A stretch of 64,000 bases of DNA from Boswellia sacra. Its lineage: Eukaryota; Streptophyta; Magnoliopsida; Sapindales; Burseraceae. A program made the position numbers and the translations under genes. The stretch covers positions 185,001-249,000 of the forward strand of contig SNVD02007070.1 in the NCBI GenBank assembly GCA_013180625.2. The letters run 5' to 3'. Each line of letters begins with the position of its first letter. The stretch's first letter is position 1. The notes under the pieces were generated by a model that was not told the DNA's origin, did not search any database, and saw only the letters and a program-made list of their open reading frames with translations. Positions 20,930-32,835 of the stretch are shown piece after piece.

Positions 20930-23180
20930 TGTGATTTACATAAAGTTCTCATTTACTGCATAACTAGGTAGTGCAAATTACACGACCTCGTCATGCAATT
21001 TGCAAGATTACACTTTTTTGCATAGCCTATTCATGCAAGTAGCAATAATAGATCAGTTGCTGATAGTTGGTATGCAATAATGGATCGATTGTTGAGTTTC
21101 AGAGATGAAAATTCGGTTAACAAAGAATGAATGAGAGAAAACATTTATCAGTTGATTGATATTTATTATGATGCTCTAGATGCTCCCAAAAAAGTTGGTA
21201 GAAAGGTTTATATCTAACTTTTTTAAACGCATGATCCTTGAACTCCAAAGAATATTTTAGAGATGTTGGTCTTATTTAAAGTTAGTAGTAATTCAGTTTC
21301 CTTTTATAAAACAGATAGAAGGAATAGGAAGAAAAATTTTCGTGTTATATGGGACGGATGAGAAATTGTCTTTTGAATCTTTCTCTATTTTAGGGAATGT
21401 TTACACGAAAATAGCACAGCGATATCATGCAAAAAATAGTCAAATCTATATAATGTTGTCATTTACTACATGACCAGGTCGTGCAAAACTCCAAATTTCA
21501 CTTTATTGCACAATTGGGCCGTGCAAAACATAGTGGCTCTTCTTAAGTTTTCATTCACTGCACGACTATGTTGTGGCAAATTGCCGTTTTCACTTTATCG
21601 TACGATTGGGTCTTGCAAAATTGCCACTTTCACATTTTTGCACGACCTCGTCGTGCAAGTGGCACAACTAGGTCGTGCAACACATAATGTTTTTCTTAAG
21701 TTTTCATTCACTGCACGACTAGGTCGTGTCGGTTGTGCCAAATTATCAATTTTGGTTTTTTGCATGACTGGGTTGTGCAAAATTATCGATTTCACATTTT
21801 TGTACGACCACAACACATGATGTTTTTCTTAAGTTTTCATTCACTGCACGACTAGGTCGTGCAAGTTGCATGGCTGAGCCATGCAAAATTGTCGATTTCA
21901 TTTTTTTGCACGATTGGGTCGTGCAAAATTGCCGATTTAACATTTTTTGCGATTGATAAAGAATGAATGAGAGAGAACATTTATCGGTTGATTGATATCT
22001 ATTATGATGCTCTAGATGCTCCTAAAAAAACTGGTAGAAAGGTTTATATCTTACTATTTTAAACGCATGATCCTTGAACTCCGAAGAATATTTTAGAGAT
22101 TTTGGTCCTATTTGAAGTTGGCAGTAATCCATTTTCCTTCTATAAAACAGATAAAAGAAAAAGGAAGAAAAATTTTTGTGTTATATGGGGACGAATGAGT
22201 CATCATTTTTTGAATCTTTCTCTATTTTGAGGAAGGTTTACACGAAAATAGCACGACAACATTGTGCAAAAAATATTCAAATGTATATAATGGCATCATG
22301 AAAATTCCATATTTCACTTTATTGCACGACTGGGTCATCCAAAACATAATGGTTCTTCTTAAGTTTTCATTCACTACACGACTAGGCCATGGCAAATTAC
22401 AATTTTCACTTTGTCGCACGACCTAGTCGTGCACGTAGCATGACTAGATCATGCAAAATTGCCAATTTCACATTTTTGCACGACCCGATCGTGCAAGTGG
22501 CACAACTAGGTCGTGCAACACAATGTTTTTCTTAATTTTTCATTCACTGCATGATCGAGTCATGCTAAATTATCGATTCATTTTTTTTGCACAATTGGGT
22601 TTTGCAAAATTGTCGATTTCACATTTTTGCACAACCTGGTCGTGCAACACATAATGTTTTTCTTAAGTTTTCATTCACTTCACGACTAGATCGTACAAGT
22701 TGCATGACCGGGTCGTGCAAAATTGTCGATTTCTTTTTTTTGCATGACCTGGTCGTGCACGTAGCATGGTTGGGTCATGCAAAATTGTCGATTTCACATT
22801 TTTTGCACGACCCAGTCGTGCAACACATAGTATAGTTTTTCTTAGATTTTTATTTACTACACAACCTAGTGATGGTTTTCACACGTAGACTTCCCTTTTT
22901 CACATGTCTGAATTATGCAAGTAGTTGTGCAAAAAATGGTGACGGTTTTCTTAATAAATTTCTCATTTACTCCACGATTAGGTCGTCCAAGATGTCACAA
23001 CTCATTTAGATGCACGAATGGGTCTTAAACTAAGCCGACATAGTCGTGGAAAATAATAGAGCAAATTTGTATGCTATTCACACATCTCGTTACTAGTGTG
23101 GATGGGCACTTGCACAAACACAGTATAGTTGTGCGATACAGTAGTCTTGTTTACAACTTTTACTCTTGTCATTTTTTCTT
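20930..23180. repeat. Palindrome-rich array (TGCACGAC-NNN-GTCGTGCA)
   Basis: This is about 2.2 kb between the two convergent genes of the Mutator-like element. Short palindromes with 7-8-bp arms and a 3-base loop recur every 30-120 bases. Clean copies include TGCACGACCTCGTCGTGCA near 21640, TGCACGACTAGGTCGTGCA near 21846, GCACGACCTAGTCGTGC near 22416 and TGCACGACCCAGTCGTGCA near 22804. At least a dozen more or less decayed copies lie between them, alternating with a recurring AT-rich spacer (TTTTTCTTAAGTTTTCATTCACT). The frames here repeat the same residues and are not coding. Confidence 0.85.
21122..22795. repeat. 836-bp direct duplication inside the palindrome array
   Basis: The block from AAAGAATGAATGAGAGA at 21122 is repeated from 21958, offset 836. 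The first roughly 345 bp of the two units (to about 21465 and 22300) align well along their length with scattered substitutions. The palindrome-rich remainders are related but more diverged. The duplication is therefore old. Confidence 0.82.
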
Positions 23181-23506
23181 GATATTATAGATAATTACCA
23201 TGTAAGAGAAATAAAATTGTATTACATTAGCATGGCTAGTCATTATACATGAACGACTTAAGAATAAATTTTAGCATCGAAGTCATTAGTCAATAACATC
23301 AGCCACTTCATTGTCCAACGTACCTAACGATTCAACACATACATGCATTTCTTCAAGTAATGATTTTAACAAGCAATAGCAACATGTGGTTGTTATCATA
23401 TTCATATTCTGGTCACTCCCAACATGGCATGTTTTGCTCTACTACCTTCATGTAGGAGTTCATATATTATGATTTAAAATAATTAAAATAAATGAGCAAT
23501 TGTTAG

Positions 23507-25813
23507 TTATAAACATGGTGAGTATGTTAACTCATTATACGGACAATATTTAGACAATAAATGTATACCACCAGTATCATTTGATGGAGCCTCTTGATTT
23601 CTTTGGGTTGATAATGGATTCGTTGAATGGCATGTCTTCCGATTATGACTTGTGCCGACACACCTCTCACATTTATGTAATGTCCTTTCTTCACCCAATG
23701 ATGAAATTCGGTTCTTCTTTTGCTGACCACATTGGCGACACTTTGTCAATGGTAATATTATACACGCCTCAACTTCATCTAGAATGTCCCACTTCTCTGA
23801 CGAACCAATATGATAGATGGCCTTCGCATATGCAGGTAGTAGGACTTTAGACTTATAAAAGAGATGACAAAAAGTATAGACTGATAAGTTGTGAACTCTA
23901 CACAATGCAATAACATGTTTGCATGGTAACTGTTCAACCTAGAATTCTCAGCAGCTACATGCTCTTGCATGTAAGTCTACATGACCATCTGAATATCCAT
24001 CTTTAACAATAAACTCGTGTGGGCTAATTGGTACTACTCTATAAGAAAGTCCTTCCTCATGCCTATTCTTCAATTGTTTTTCAACCCATATTGTTAATGG
24101 AGTTGTTATGTTAATTGCCTCCTCCCTACGTGTACAAAACTATTTTTGCAACATTTTTGATATAATATGATCCATTAGCTTCACAATGGAAAACTCTCGT
24201 GCTTCCTTAAGAACACCATTGAGGCATTCTGCAATATTGGTTGTCAAAATACTATACCTTCTGCCATCAAAATGCGAACGAGCCCACTTGGCATACCCAG
24301 CTTCATGTAGATAGTATGCAATACAGTGGTTGATACCATCAATTTGTTGTATTACCTCCTCAAACTCATATTGATGATAAACTTTGCTGGTTGTAAAGAA
24401 AATATCACTTATAACCATATCTTTGAATTTAGCCCTAAGGTTTTGTGAAATATGAAACACACAAGCACCATGCATGCAGCCACAAGCAAGGTGTTTCTAT
24501 ATTTGCCCTTCAAAAAAGTCCCATCTACAGCAGCAATAGGCCTTATACAAGTTTTAATTAAAGCCACGTATGGAAGCACCCAATGTAAAAAAGAAATATA
24601 AGAGATGGTCATGTAGATCAGTATGTATACTAGTGATATTGCTATGATTATGCTTCTCTAACATATGACAATATCTTGGCAATAACATGAATGAATCTTC
24701 CGGTGAACCCAAAACCAACTCTAATGCATGCTCTCACGCTCGCCATGCCTTTCCATAAGACATATGAATTCCAAACATTTTTTGCTACATCATGTCTAAT
24801 ATCATTAGGCTTATGAGTTACTTTAATATTAATGTACTTCTCATGAATACCCATAGCAATTAACTTTGATGTAGCTTAACGATGACCTCGCTCAAGAATA
24901 TTAAGAGCACATGTATGTGTCTCACAAAACTTTGTCACCTTAAAAAGATCACAATTCTTAAGTTTCATAGCACAAAGTCACTACATAAAAAATTCATCTA
25001 TACATGCTCTCTTGTAAAGGGTTTTGTTAGATTTTTTTATCATAAACTGAAAGTTCTTTCTTACTTCTAAATTGCTAATCTTATTCTGCAAATCGCTCTA
25101 ATTCTTGAACATGGCGCTTACATATACATCAGTGTTGTTATTAAAAAGTCTAGATGATGACTCAACATTAGAAGTTGCAAATGAATTTGAATTACTACCC
25201 AAATCATGATTAGTTGAAAGCCCATTATCTCTAGGAAAATAACCTTTACGATTTGATTGAGAAATATCACATGAAGGCGATTTTGGTGATTGGACATGAT
25301 CAAAATTTTGTAAATCATCCCCGTGACTAGCATCGAGATCATTATTAACTAATGGTTTTTCGAGCACATCATCTTTATTATTAGTGAATGGAATTACATA
25401 AAGACGTTCTTCCGGGTATGTTGCGGAACACTAGTGGGAAATTGGTTACTATCCTCCCTTGAACCCATACCATTTTCAATATCAATTTCATGTGAACAGG
25501 GTTCAACAATTGTGCATAAGGGGATCCTATTTGAAGGGCCCATATTGAGTTTTTCTAAGAAATATTTTAAATTATCATCACATTCTACTATTGATGAAGG
25601 AAGTGGAATATGTGCCCTTAACACATATTGCAATGAAAAGATGTTTTCTGCTAATGATTTATTGGTGACTTCAGAAACTTTATAAACTAACTCTTTATAC
25701 GTTGTTGACATAGGCAAAGTCACATCTTTGCTTCTACAACTATTGAAAAAATATTCTTTGTCAGTTGACACCCATTCACCATCATATACAATAGGAAAAC
25801 GAACATTATCCAT
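23507..25813 (-). pseudogene. MuDR-type (MURA) transposase, decayed
   Basis: Frames on the minus strand in order: an N-terminal domain from the ATG at 25813 to 25394; an acidic linker (25367-25098); a FLYWCH/MuDR-like DNA-binding region ending in FCETHTC and a stop near 24880; the MULE catalytic region with AVDGTFLKGKYRNTLLVA (about 24540-24480) and NIAECLNG (about 24230); a SWIM finger CSC...CKH (about 23950-23905); and a CCHC knuckle near 23660-23630. Breaks: stops near 24880 and in the SWIM finger, frameshifts, and an apparent deletion after LLVAA that joins to an HGACVFHI segment and removes the middle of the catalytic core. The transposase would cut and move the element. It is dead, and convergent with the ULP1-type gene. 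Confidence 0.85.
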
Positions 25814-26487
25814 TTACTAAAGCCTGCAAGGCAAATAGAAAACAACACAATTAACTCAAATTCTAAATGTATAAAAATATTTGTATTAGTAAAAATTGTA
25901 ACAATGGTTTTAGAAGGGAATTAAACATGTTACAATGTAAGAAAATTGAAGTAAATATGCATGATATCACAAATTACCATTTTTCTCTAAACTTAAAAAA
26001 GTCGCACAACTACTTTACGAAAAAAGTCGTGCAGCACGACTGTTTGGAGAAAACTGTCATGCAAAACTTTTTTATACCAAAAAACCATAATTTCAACACT
26101 TATTTTTCTTAAACATGGTCCACATTAATAGATATCAAACCTAAATAATTAAAAAAACAAATTTAAAGTATAAATCCAAACCTAACTTTAGATAACAATA
26201 GTTATCAACACCATGAACAAGGCTTTAAGTATTATCTTGATTTTTTCAATGTTGACTCAACGATCAACTTCTTTGATTTCAACCTTCACTCATTGGCTTC
26301 ACGTTGCGTTTATGAGAAATTGTTGAGTTTGGTGTGTGGGGTGTCAGTGTCTGGAGAGCAAATGTTTGTATTGCATCACCTCTTTTCATAATTGCTAATA
26401 AGCGTAATCTAGACTTTTTATGCGCAAAAGAGGTTACAGTTACTCAAATACAAGAAAGGGGTCATATTTAAAAAAATGGCCCCAAAA
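25814..26487. other. Right flank of the Mutator-like element
   Basis: No gene. At 26001-26060 three more copies of the GTCGTGCA / GTCGCACAA motif occur, as in the array at 20930-23180. The element therefore extends at least this far and the motif is present on both sides of the transposase gene. I could not identify the outer terminus. Confidence 0.5.
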
Positions 26488-27204
26488 GGGGTTATTTAAA
26501 AAACGAGTTATTGTCATGGACCTCCCCTACCTTTTGGCTTTATTTCATCAATATGGACCGTTTACATTTTTTCACAAATTTAGTCCCTATGTTTTACAAA
26601 AGTCATCACAGACATCCCTTCTGTTAAATTTACGGTTAGATGACATCATCTTTTCGTCCAAATACCTTGTAATTACTTAAATGCCCTTAAAAAATTCTTA
26701 AATTAAATAATTTCAATTAAAAATTGAATAAAAAATTTCAAAGGAACCCCAAAACGAAAGAAACTGCCAAGACCACCCCTAAAAGAATCCAATCACTACC
26801 ACCACAAATCTAAAATCCAGCTCACACCCCCAACTTCAATATCCCGCAAGCCAACAAGCCAGCAACCCAGAAACAAACACCACCACCTCAAGAACTCAGT
26901 CACCACCACCAACAAAGGAAGAACAAAAACAACCCATTAATCAAAATAAATAAAATCATAAAGAAATTAAGACCCATTTCATAAAAAACAATGTTTAAAT
27001 TAGAGAGAGAAAGGTGGAGGAGGAGGAGGATAATAAAGGAATTGATTTTTGGTTATGACATGAGGAGGGAGAGTGGTTCATGTTTGGTGAGAGAAGGAGA
27101 AAAAAATGGATTGTAGAAGAAGAAGAAGATGACAAATTGTGTTTTGTAGTGTACTTATAGAATACCAATGTTTTATTTTTTCTTTGTTCATTCAATGCAT
27201 AAAA

Positions 27205-27272
27205 GTTAGTTCAATCGAGTGGTTAAGGGTATGCTGGAGCCAAGGTCGTGGGTTCGAATCGTCAGGCTACCA
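27205..27272 (+). other. tRNA-like segment 1
   Basis: It has a GTGGTTAAGGG A-box-like part and GGTTCGAATC, a good internal RNA polymerase III B box, and ends in CTACCA. The acceptor stem does not pair well, so it is a tRNA relic or SINE head and not a gene. Confidence 0.55.
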
Positions 27273-27360
27273 GTTTTCAATTGTTTTTGAGTTTATTTTG
27301 TGTATTTAGCAGAAGAATAAGAGATCTAATATCATTATGTTGTTAGTTCAATGTCCAAAT

Positions 27361-27432
27361 GTTAGCTTGGCTGGGTGGTTGAGGGCAGACTAGAGTGTTA
27401 GAAGTCTTGGGTTCGAATCCTTCTGTCACCAG
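27361..27432 (+). other. tRNA-like segment 2
   Basis: It is related to the segment at 27205-27272 (GTGGTTGAGGG, then GGGTTCGAATCC) and ends in CACCA. A B box is present. Clear cloverleaf pairing is not visible to me. The two segments lie about 156 bp apart in the same orientation. Confidence 0.55.
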
Positions 27433-27550
27433 CTTCATATTAAAGACTTAAAAGGTTGAAATGACTATTATGATCTTCGGTTCATATTTATGAAATAAAG
27501 TCAAAAGGTAGGGAAGGTCTATGGTAATAACTCTTTAAAAAACTAACCCC

Positions 27551-28584
27551 ATTTAACAAATCACATTAATTATATAGCCCTTTAATTTTAAAATTTCATT
27601 AAGTTATTTTTTTTTTCTTAAATACAATTTGTAGATGGTAAATTTTAAGCTCTAATTAAAAGACAGAAATACTTCTCTACGCCAATTTTGTATCTTTCAA
27701 TAGACTACATTAAGATCATGATCCACTAGATGCTATAGTCCAAATACCACTAAAGAGCTATGTTGAAAGGATATTAACTCAGTAGTTAGAACTTGCCTCA
27801 GTAGTTGAACCATAAGTTTTGAGGTGAGTCACAAATTGCATGTTTGCATTACCGCGTCATAATTGGTGGATTATGATAACCTAATTAACAGTCTCGTGGC
27901 GGCTTCAGATTGGTCGAGATCTAAAAAATATGATTCAATTGAGGAATATGGTAGAAGGTTATATGATACATTGAGATGATGCCATGTCATATTTAATGGA
28001 TGACCATAATTGAACATACGAGTCTAATGGTCTATGTATTCACCTTAAATTGAATTAAGAAAAGGTTGACTACCTCTCCATACAATCTTTATCTGAGCTT
28101 ACAGGTCAACTTTCCTTGGGCTTAAATAGCTTATTCTCTTCTTTTTTGTTTCTCACTTTTCTTCACTAATTTCCCTGTTAGGCGCTTCCAAACACTTACA
28201 TTTCATCATAAAAGTTAACTAGATGCAATGACGGATTGACTTGATTGTGGATTACACTACCTGAATAGTGTTAATTATTAATTGTTTTTAACTTGCTGAA
28301 CCGTCAAGTAATGTTATTTTATTTGGATTGTTGAATATGGTTTTGAGATCTTGATTACTAGTAAAGGACGGAGGAAATAGCTGCAATTATATGATTCACA
28401 ATTACAAATCACAGTCAAATATGTACTAAAACTTTAAAATGCTACAGATATGAGATAACATTCATAATTCTCATCCAACTCTCCATGGTACTCACTCAAA
28501 ACTTGCAGCTCACTGGCCCGAAAAGATTTAAGGATATATCTATGATCAATTACTTTACGATCGGCCTTCAAGAGTTGAATTTGT
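27551..28584. other. No gene seen
   Basis: AT-rich intergenic DNA downstream of the kinase pseudogene. No terminal repeats or frames of note. Confidence 0.5.
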
Positions 28585-30571
28585 TATGAAATTGAGAGAT
28601 GGCTGTGGATCGGAAATAACTCTTTCATTCTGAAAAGCGGCTTCAGGTTGTTTTGGAGGATGTAATGTTGCAGTTGGATTGGTAAGCATTGGGACAACCT
28701 CAGACATAGAAGGTCTATCTTCTGCATTTTCTTGTACACAAAAGGAGTGCTATTTGAACATATCTTAGCAGCATTTGCTAGGAGGGTCTATCTTGTCTGT
28801 CTTCACATAATACTGGGTCAATAAAATCTAATGCCCCGTTGCTTGTCCACATATCCCATGCCTTCACATCCACAGACACAAAATTTTGGCCGTAAATTTC
28901 ACTAGAAATTGAGCTGAAAATTAATGTGCATATCTTGAGGACAAGATTGTGAAAGGCCATGCTGATTGGCTTCGTCATTTCTATGAATAAAGTTATTGGA
29001 TTAATTAGTCATAAAGTTAGGATTGATTTGGATTTTATTGGACACCATAATCCAAACCAATTAATAATATTGTATTAGATATCTGGTAGTAATCAAATTC
29101 AAACATAAGAATATGTAATAAATCCCCTAATAAATTATACGTAAATACAACAGAAGTGCAGCGGGTGTAGGTTTGATCACTCACATAATTGAGAAGAGTG
29201 AAATGGGCAGGATTCTTCTTGCCACCTATAATCTCCAGGAACAATATCCCAAAGCTGAAGACATCATATTTTATGGAGATAACTCCTTCACTGAAACATT
29301 CTGGAGGCATATTTGCACTGTATAATTGTAAATCAACACAGGATAAGTTAGTATAGATCCATGAATATTATGTAATTCATGTGGGTGAATTTTACATTTT
29401 GGATTTGAATTAGAGCCTTCATTTACTTACAGAGTCCCACCTACCCTCCCAGTGATAGTTTGTATCGGGTTCTCTCCGAAAATTCTTGCCATCCCAAAAT
29501 CAGATATCTTCGGTTCATGTCTTTGTCTAACAAAATATTGGCAGGCTTCAACTCTCTTGGAATAATTCGCACTCTAGAATGTTCATGAAGGTGGTGTAAT
29601 CTCTTAATTCATATGATTTCTCCATTTTCTGTTAATCAGACTCAACAAACCAATGGAAAGGGAATTGACCAATGGGTAGCGTATAATTATCAGACTTATA
29701 TCACGTAGACGTGATATATATATTATATAAGCTAATATATATGTATATATAAGCTAATTACAAACCAAAAGGGTGGAAGTCCAAGCTCTTATTTGGCATG
29801 TACTCATAGATGAGTATCTTCTCTTCTTTTTCAAGACAGCAGCCGAAAAGTCTAACAAGATTTCTGTGTTGGAGCTTGGCTATTATCATTTCCTCAGTTT
29901 TTAACTCATTAATCCTTGTCCTGATCTTGCTGAAAGCTTTTTCACAGCTATCTCATCTCCTCTATGCAGTACACCATGAAAACATAGAGAAATATTCCTG
30001 TTGAAATATAATTGTTTATTAACAGTAGTTTTCAATCTAACATGTCTGGTACGGAAATAAATTAATTATTCTTACCTTGTAAACAAGTCCAAAACCTCCC
30101 TCCCCAAGCTTCTTTGTTGTTGAGATATCATTGGTTGCAGTACAAACACTCGCAAGACTGAATAATGGTAGTTTAATTGCCTTTTCACTAAATTTTTCAC
30201 GCCTATTTACCGGAGCAAGCTCCATAATATCAACTCTGAGGCTCAAACTCAGATCAAATAGCATCAAATCCTTCCCTGATTTGTGAACAAAAACCAATAA
30301 CTATCACTGCTCAAATCATGCATGTATGCTTTGAGAAATTAATTAAGTTTTTATTACCTTGGCTCTCACGGTTTTTTCTTTTTCTTCTCCTTCTGCAAAT
30401 CAGGCAGGGAACAAGAAAAATAGAAGTGGATATTGTGGCAGTCACAATATTGTGTTTCACGGGAACCCCAGATGATAAGATTGGTATGAGGGAGAGAAGC
30501 GGAATGAATACCAAACCAGCAATGAGAATGAACACCAAACAGCAGTTACAACAGCGGCCCATAGAAATCAA
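28585..30571 (-). pseudogene. Receptor-like kinase pseudogene (G-type lectin S-receptor-like kinase family)
   Basis: Exons on the minus strand: 30571-30358 (hydrophobic segments, then RRRRKRK); 30275-30076 (juxtamembrane, glycine loop KLGEGGFGLVYK); about 29997-29766 (AVKK lysine, [23 protein letters not shown]); about 29640-29431 (catalytic loop, ISDFGMARIFG); about 29320-29185 (PPE, DVFSFGILFLEI); about 28975-28585 (C-lobe end). The first two donor sites (GTAATA, GTAAGA) look good. The kinase would signal from the plasma membrane, but no extracellular lectin or PAN domain is present. Breaks: a frameshift near 29910, the HRD motif replaced by PRE, a frameshift and stop near 28780, and no good link between the last two exons. 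A truncated, dead duplicate. Confidence 0.85.
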
Positions 30572-31902
30572 ATGATTAATCGAAATTAATTAACGATTCC
30601 TCACAGAGTAAATGAAGGCTTTTTCTCAAGAAAGTTTACACTATATATGTCATCAATTCAATAATAAAATTATTCTACGTAGAAATTTCATACAACAACT
30701 AAAGTCTCGGTCAACAATATTGGGCCGGACGTCCCCTTCTTAGAAAGTGAAGCTTGTGTGGAATGGAACTCGTTTCCGTCAGTCATTGACTAGAGTTGAT
30801 CGGCCAAAATACCAAGATTGCCCTTTTCATCCTAATTAAAATAATATTTGTATAGTTTAAATGTTATCCATTTAAACATTATTAGAAAAAAAATTAAAAA
30901 TTAAGAACAATATCCACAGGAAAGGATTACCAAAAAGAAAAGGTTCATAAGGTTCTTTTGGTTATTAATTTATAGTTTTATTTTAGACATTTATGTATTA
31001 AAAAGAAAATCGTTTGATAATACAATTTCTTCAAGAATATAAATAATAGAAAAAGGTTTTAGTTATATATATTTTGTAATACGTGTTAAAAAGATAGCAA
31101 AAAAGAGAGAGATAGAAGAATAAGAATTCATTTTAGATGAATGATGCTTTGAAGGTGTTGCAAATTAACTAGATGATTTTAAAGTAATCAATATAAGGAT
31201 TCAAACACTTATCACAGCATTCTATAAGAAACATAAAATGAATTGGAAATAAAGAAACAATAAAACCATGTAAACAAACAGAATTAAAGTCTTCCATTCA
31301 ATGGCCACCAAAAGAAAGCAAGACCCCTAAATGCTGTGGCTTCTCGTGTGTCATTGACAAGAGTGAGTCATTGCCAACATTGTCGGATTCTTCACCATCC
31401 ATAACGCATGAGTACAAACTTCACCTATAACAAAAAATCCTTCTTGTGAAAGAAGATGAATGTCACAACAAAAATGTAAGTAGTGGATGTAAAACGTGAC
31501 GGAAAAGGAGCATAAAATAAAAAAATAAAGTGTTGTTGTGAAAAAATTATTAAAAAATTTAAAATAATAAAATATAATTGTATAAAAATTAATAAAATTA
31601 TTCTGAGTTTTATATTCCGCGGCTTTTTCTATTAGTATACTTTTTTACCCTTTGACTGTTATCTTTGGCACTTGACCGTTAAGTTTTAGGGCTCGGTCCT
31701 CGGTTTCCCCAAATTGTAGGCGTCGACTATGGATGTTCAATTTTTTGTCATCAAGATTCGAATAGACCTTTCACATTTGATTTCAAACAAACACACTTTA
31801 AATTTGTCTCTAGTCTGTACTGCCGACCACTTCCACTTTTTATTATTTTTATAATCCCCTAAAATTTTGGATTAAATTTTGGAAGAACTTGTTTATCTTG
31901 AT
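30572..31902. other. Upstream region of the kinase pseudogene
   Basis: No gene. The block around 30764-30868 (GTCATTGACTAGAGTTGAT, then CCCTTTTCATC) recurs near 49255-49345. The rest is AT-rich. Confidence 0.5.
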
Positions 31903-31911
31903 AAGTATCTT

Positions 31912-32826
31912 GGGAAAATTGAGAAAATAAATAAAATTAGGGGACCTCGTTGAAAAATAGACACATCCTGAAAAATTTTCATGTCATAGACACTTTCTTA
32001 ACAAAAAGACTCAAATACCCTTTGAAATTACTTGCATCTGATTACTTGCATCCAACACTCTTTTCGGGGATGAAATGGTCAAATTATAAACTATGGGAAC
32101 TAAAAAGAAATTTGAGCTATATATCGTGCGAAGACTTGCGCGTTCGACACTCGACACTCGACACAACTCGACACTCAACATTACTTACATCCGACACAAT
32201 TCGACACTCGACACATATGTGTCGAGCCGTGTCTAGTCGTGTCGGATTCTCGATAACAGTCTATTTTCGAGGATACATTAATTTGACACTTGACACTACC
32301 TTGTATTCGACACAACTTGACACTCGACACTCGATAAATATCCGACACTCGACACTACACATTTCACCACTCGACACACGACATTTTACCACTCGACAAA
32401 CACTTGACACTCTACATTTCACCACTCGACAAATACTCGACACAACTCGACAGGTTGTTTTCGAGTGTTGAGTGTCTTCTTCTTCGCAATATAACACTGG
32501 ATTCACAACTCGTTTCATCGGTTTTCACACGTATTAACCCACAAAAATCACATTATAACACTCGATTTATCTTTAAATAAGTTCACAAATCCTTCGGAAA
32601 CTCAAATCTCGAATTCAAATCCCCTAGAAATTAAATCAAATCTGAAGAGAGAGAGAGATGAGTTTCTGTCGTCTGAAGAGAAAGAAATAAAGCTTTGAAA
32701 AAAAATTGAATAAATAAGGGTAATTGGGTTTTTTTGTCAAGAAAGTGTCTATGGCATGAAAATTTTTGAGGATGTATCTAAATTTCAACTAGGGTCCCTA
32801 ATTTTGTCTATTTTCTCAATTTTCCC
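31912..32826. mobile_element. Mutator-type MITE with about 110-bp terminal inverted repeats
   Basis: The left end GGGAAAATTGAGAAAATA and the right end TATTTTCTCAATTTTCCC (reading TCTATTTTCTC...) are inverted copies; the similarity continues inward over CATAGACACTTTCTT and AAAATTTTCATG. The 9-bp flanks AAGTATCTT (31903-31911) and AAGTATCGG (32827-32835) agree in the first 7 bases. Long terminal repeats with 9-bp duplications indicate the Mutator superfamily. No transposase is present. The middle is filled by the CGACACTCGA repeat at 32127-32480. Confidence 0.85.
32127..32480. repeat. CGACACTCGA short-repeat cluster
   Basis: The motif (T)CGACACTCGACAC recurs more than fifteen times with small changes, mostly in one direction on the left and in the centre, and ends at CGACAGGTTGTTTTCGAG. 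It is related in motif to the fold-back block at 53360-53810. The frames on both strands only translate the repeat. Confidence 0.85.
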
Positions 32827-32835
32827 AAGTATCGG

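Larger units (their letters stand above)
26488..27550. mobile_element. 1.06-kb inverted-repeat element (MITE-like)
   Basis: The left end GGGGTTATTTAAAAAACGAG and the right end (reverse complement GGGGTTAGTTTTTTAAAGAG) begin terminal repeats of about 63 bp, with CCCTACCTTTTG and CTTTATTTCAT conserved in both. The flanking bases do not give a convincing target duplication. Inside lie an A/C-rich stretch, a GA-rich stretch and two tRNA-like segments. There is no transposase frame. The superfamily is unresolved; Mutator-type is a guess from the long terminal repeats. Confidence 0.72.

Noticed and set aside
21470..22835. Several open frames of 65-116 codons
   Set aside because: They only translate the GTCGTGCA palindromes and recur with the same residues on both strands.
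20930..23180. CRISPR-like look of short palindromes with spacers
   Set aside because: A plant nuclear context, uneven spacing, spacers that are themselves related, and imperfect repeats. It is a transposon-internal array.
27205..27432. Two functional tRNA genes
   Set aside because: B boxes are good but the acceptor stems do not pair and both lie inside an inverted-repeat element; called tRNA-like only.
32261..32518. Cys/Arg/Val-rich open frame
   Set aside because: Translation of the CGACACTCGA repeat.
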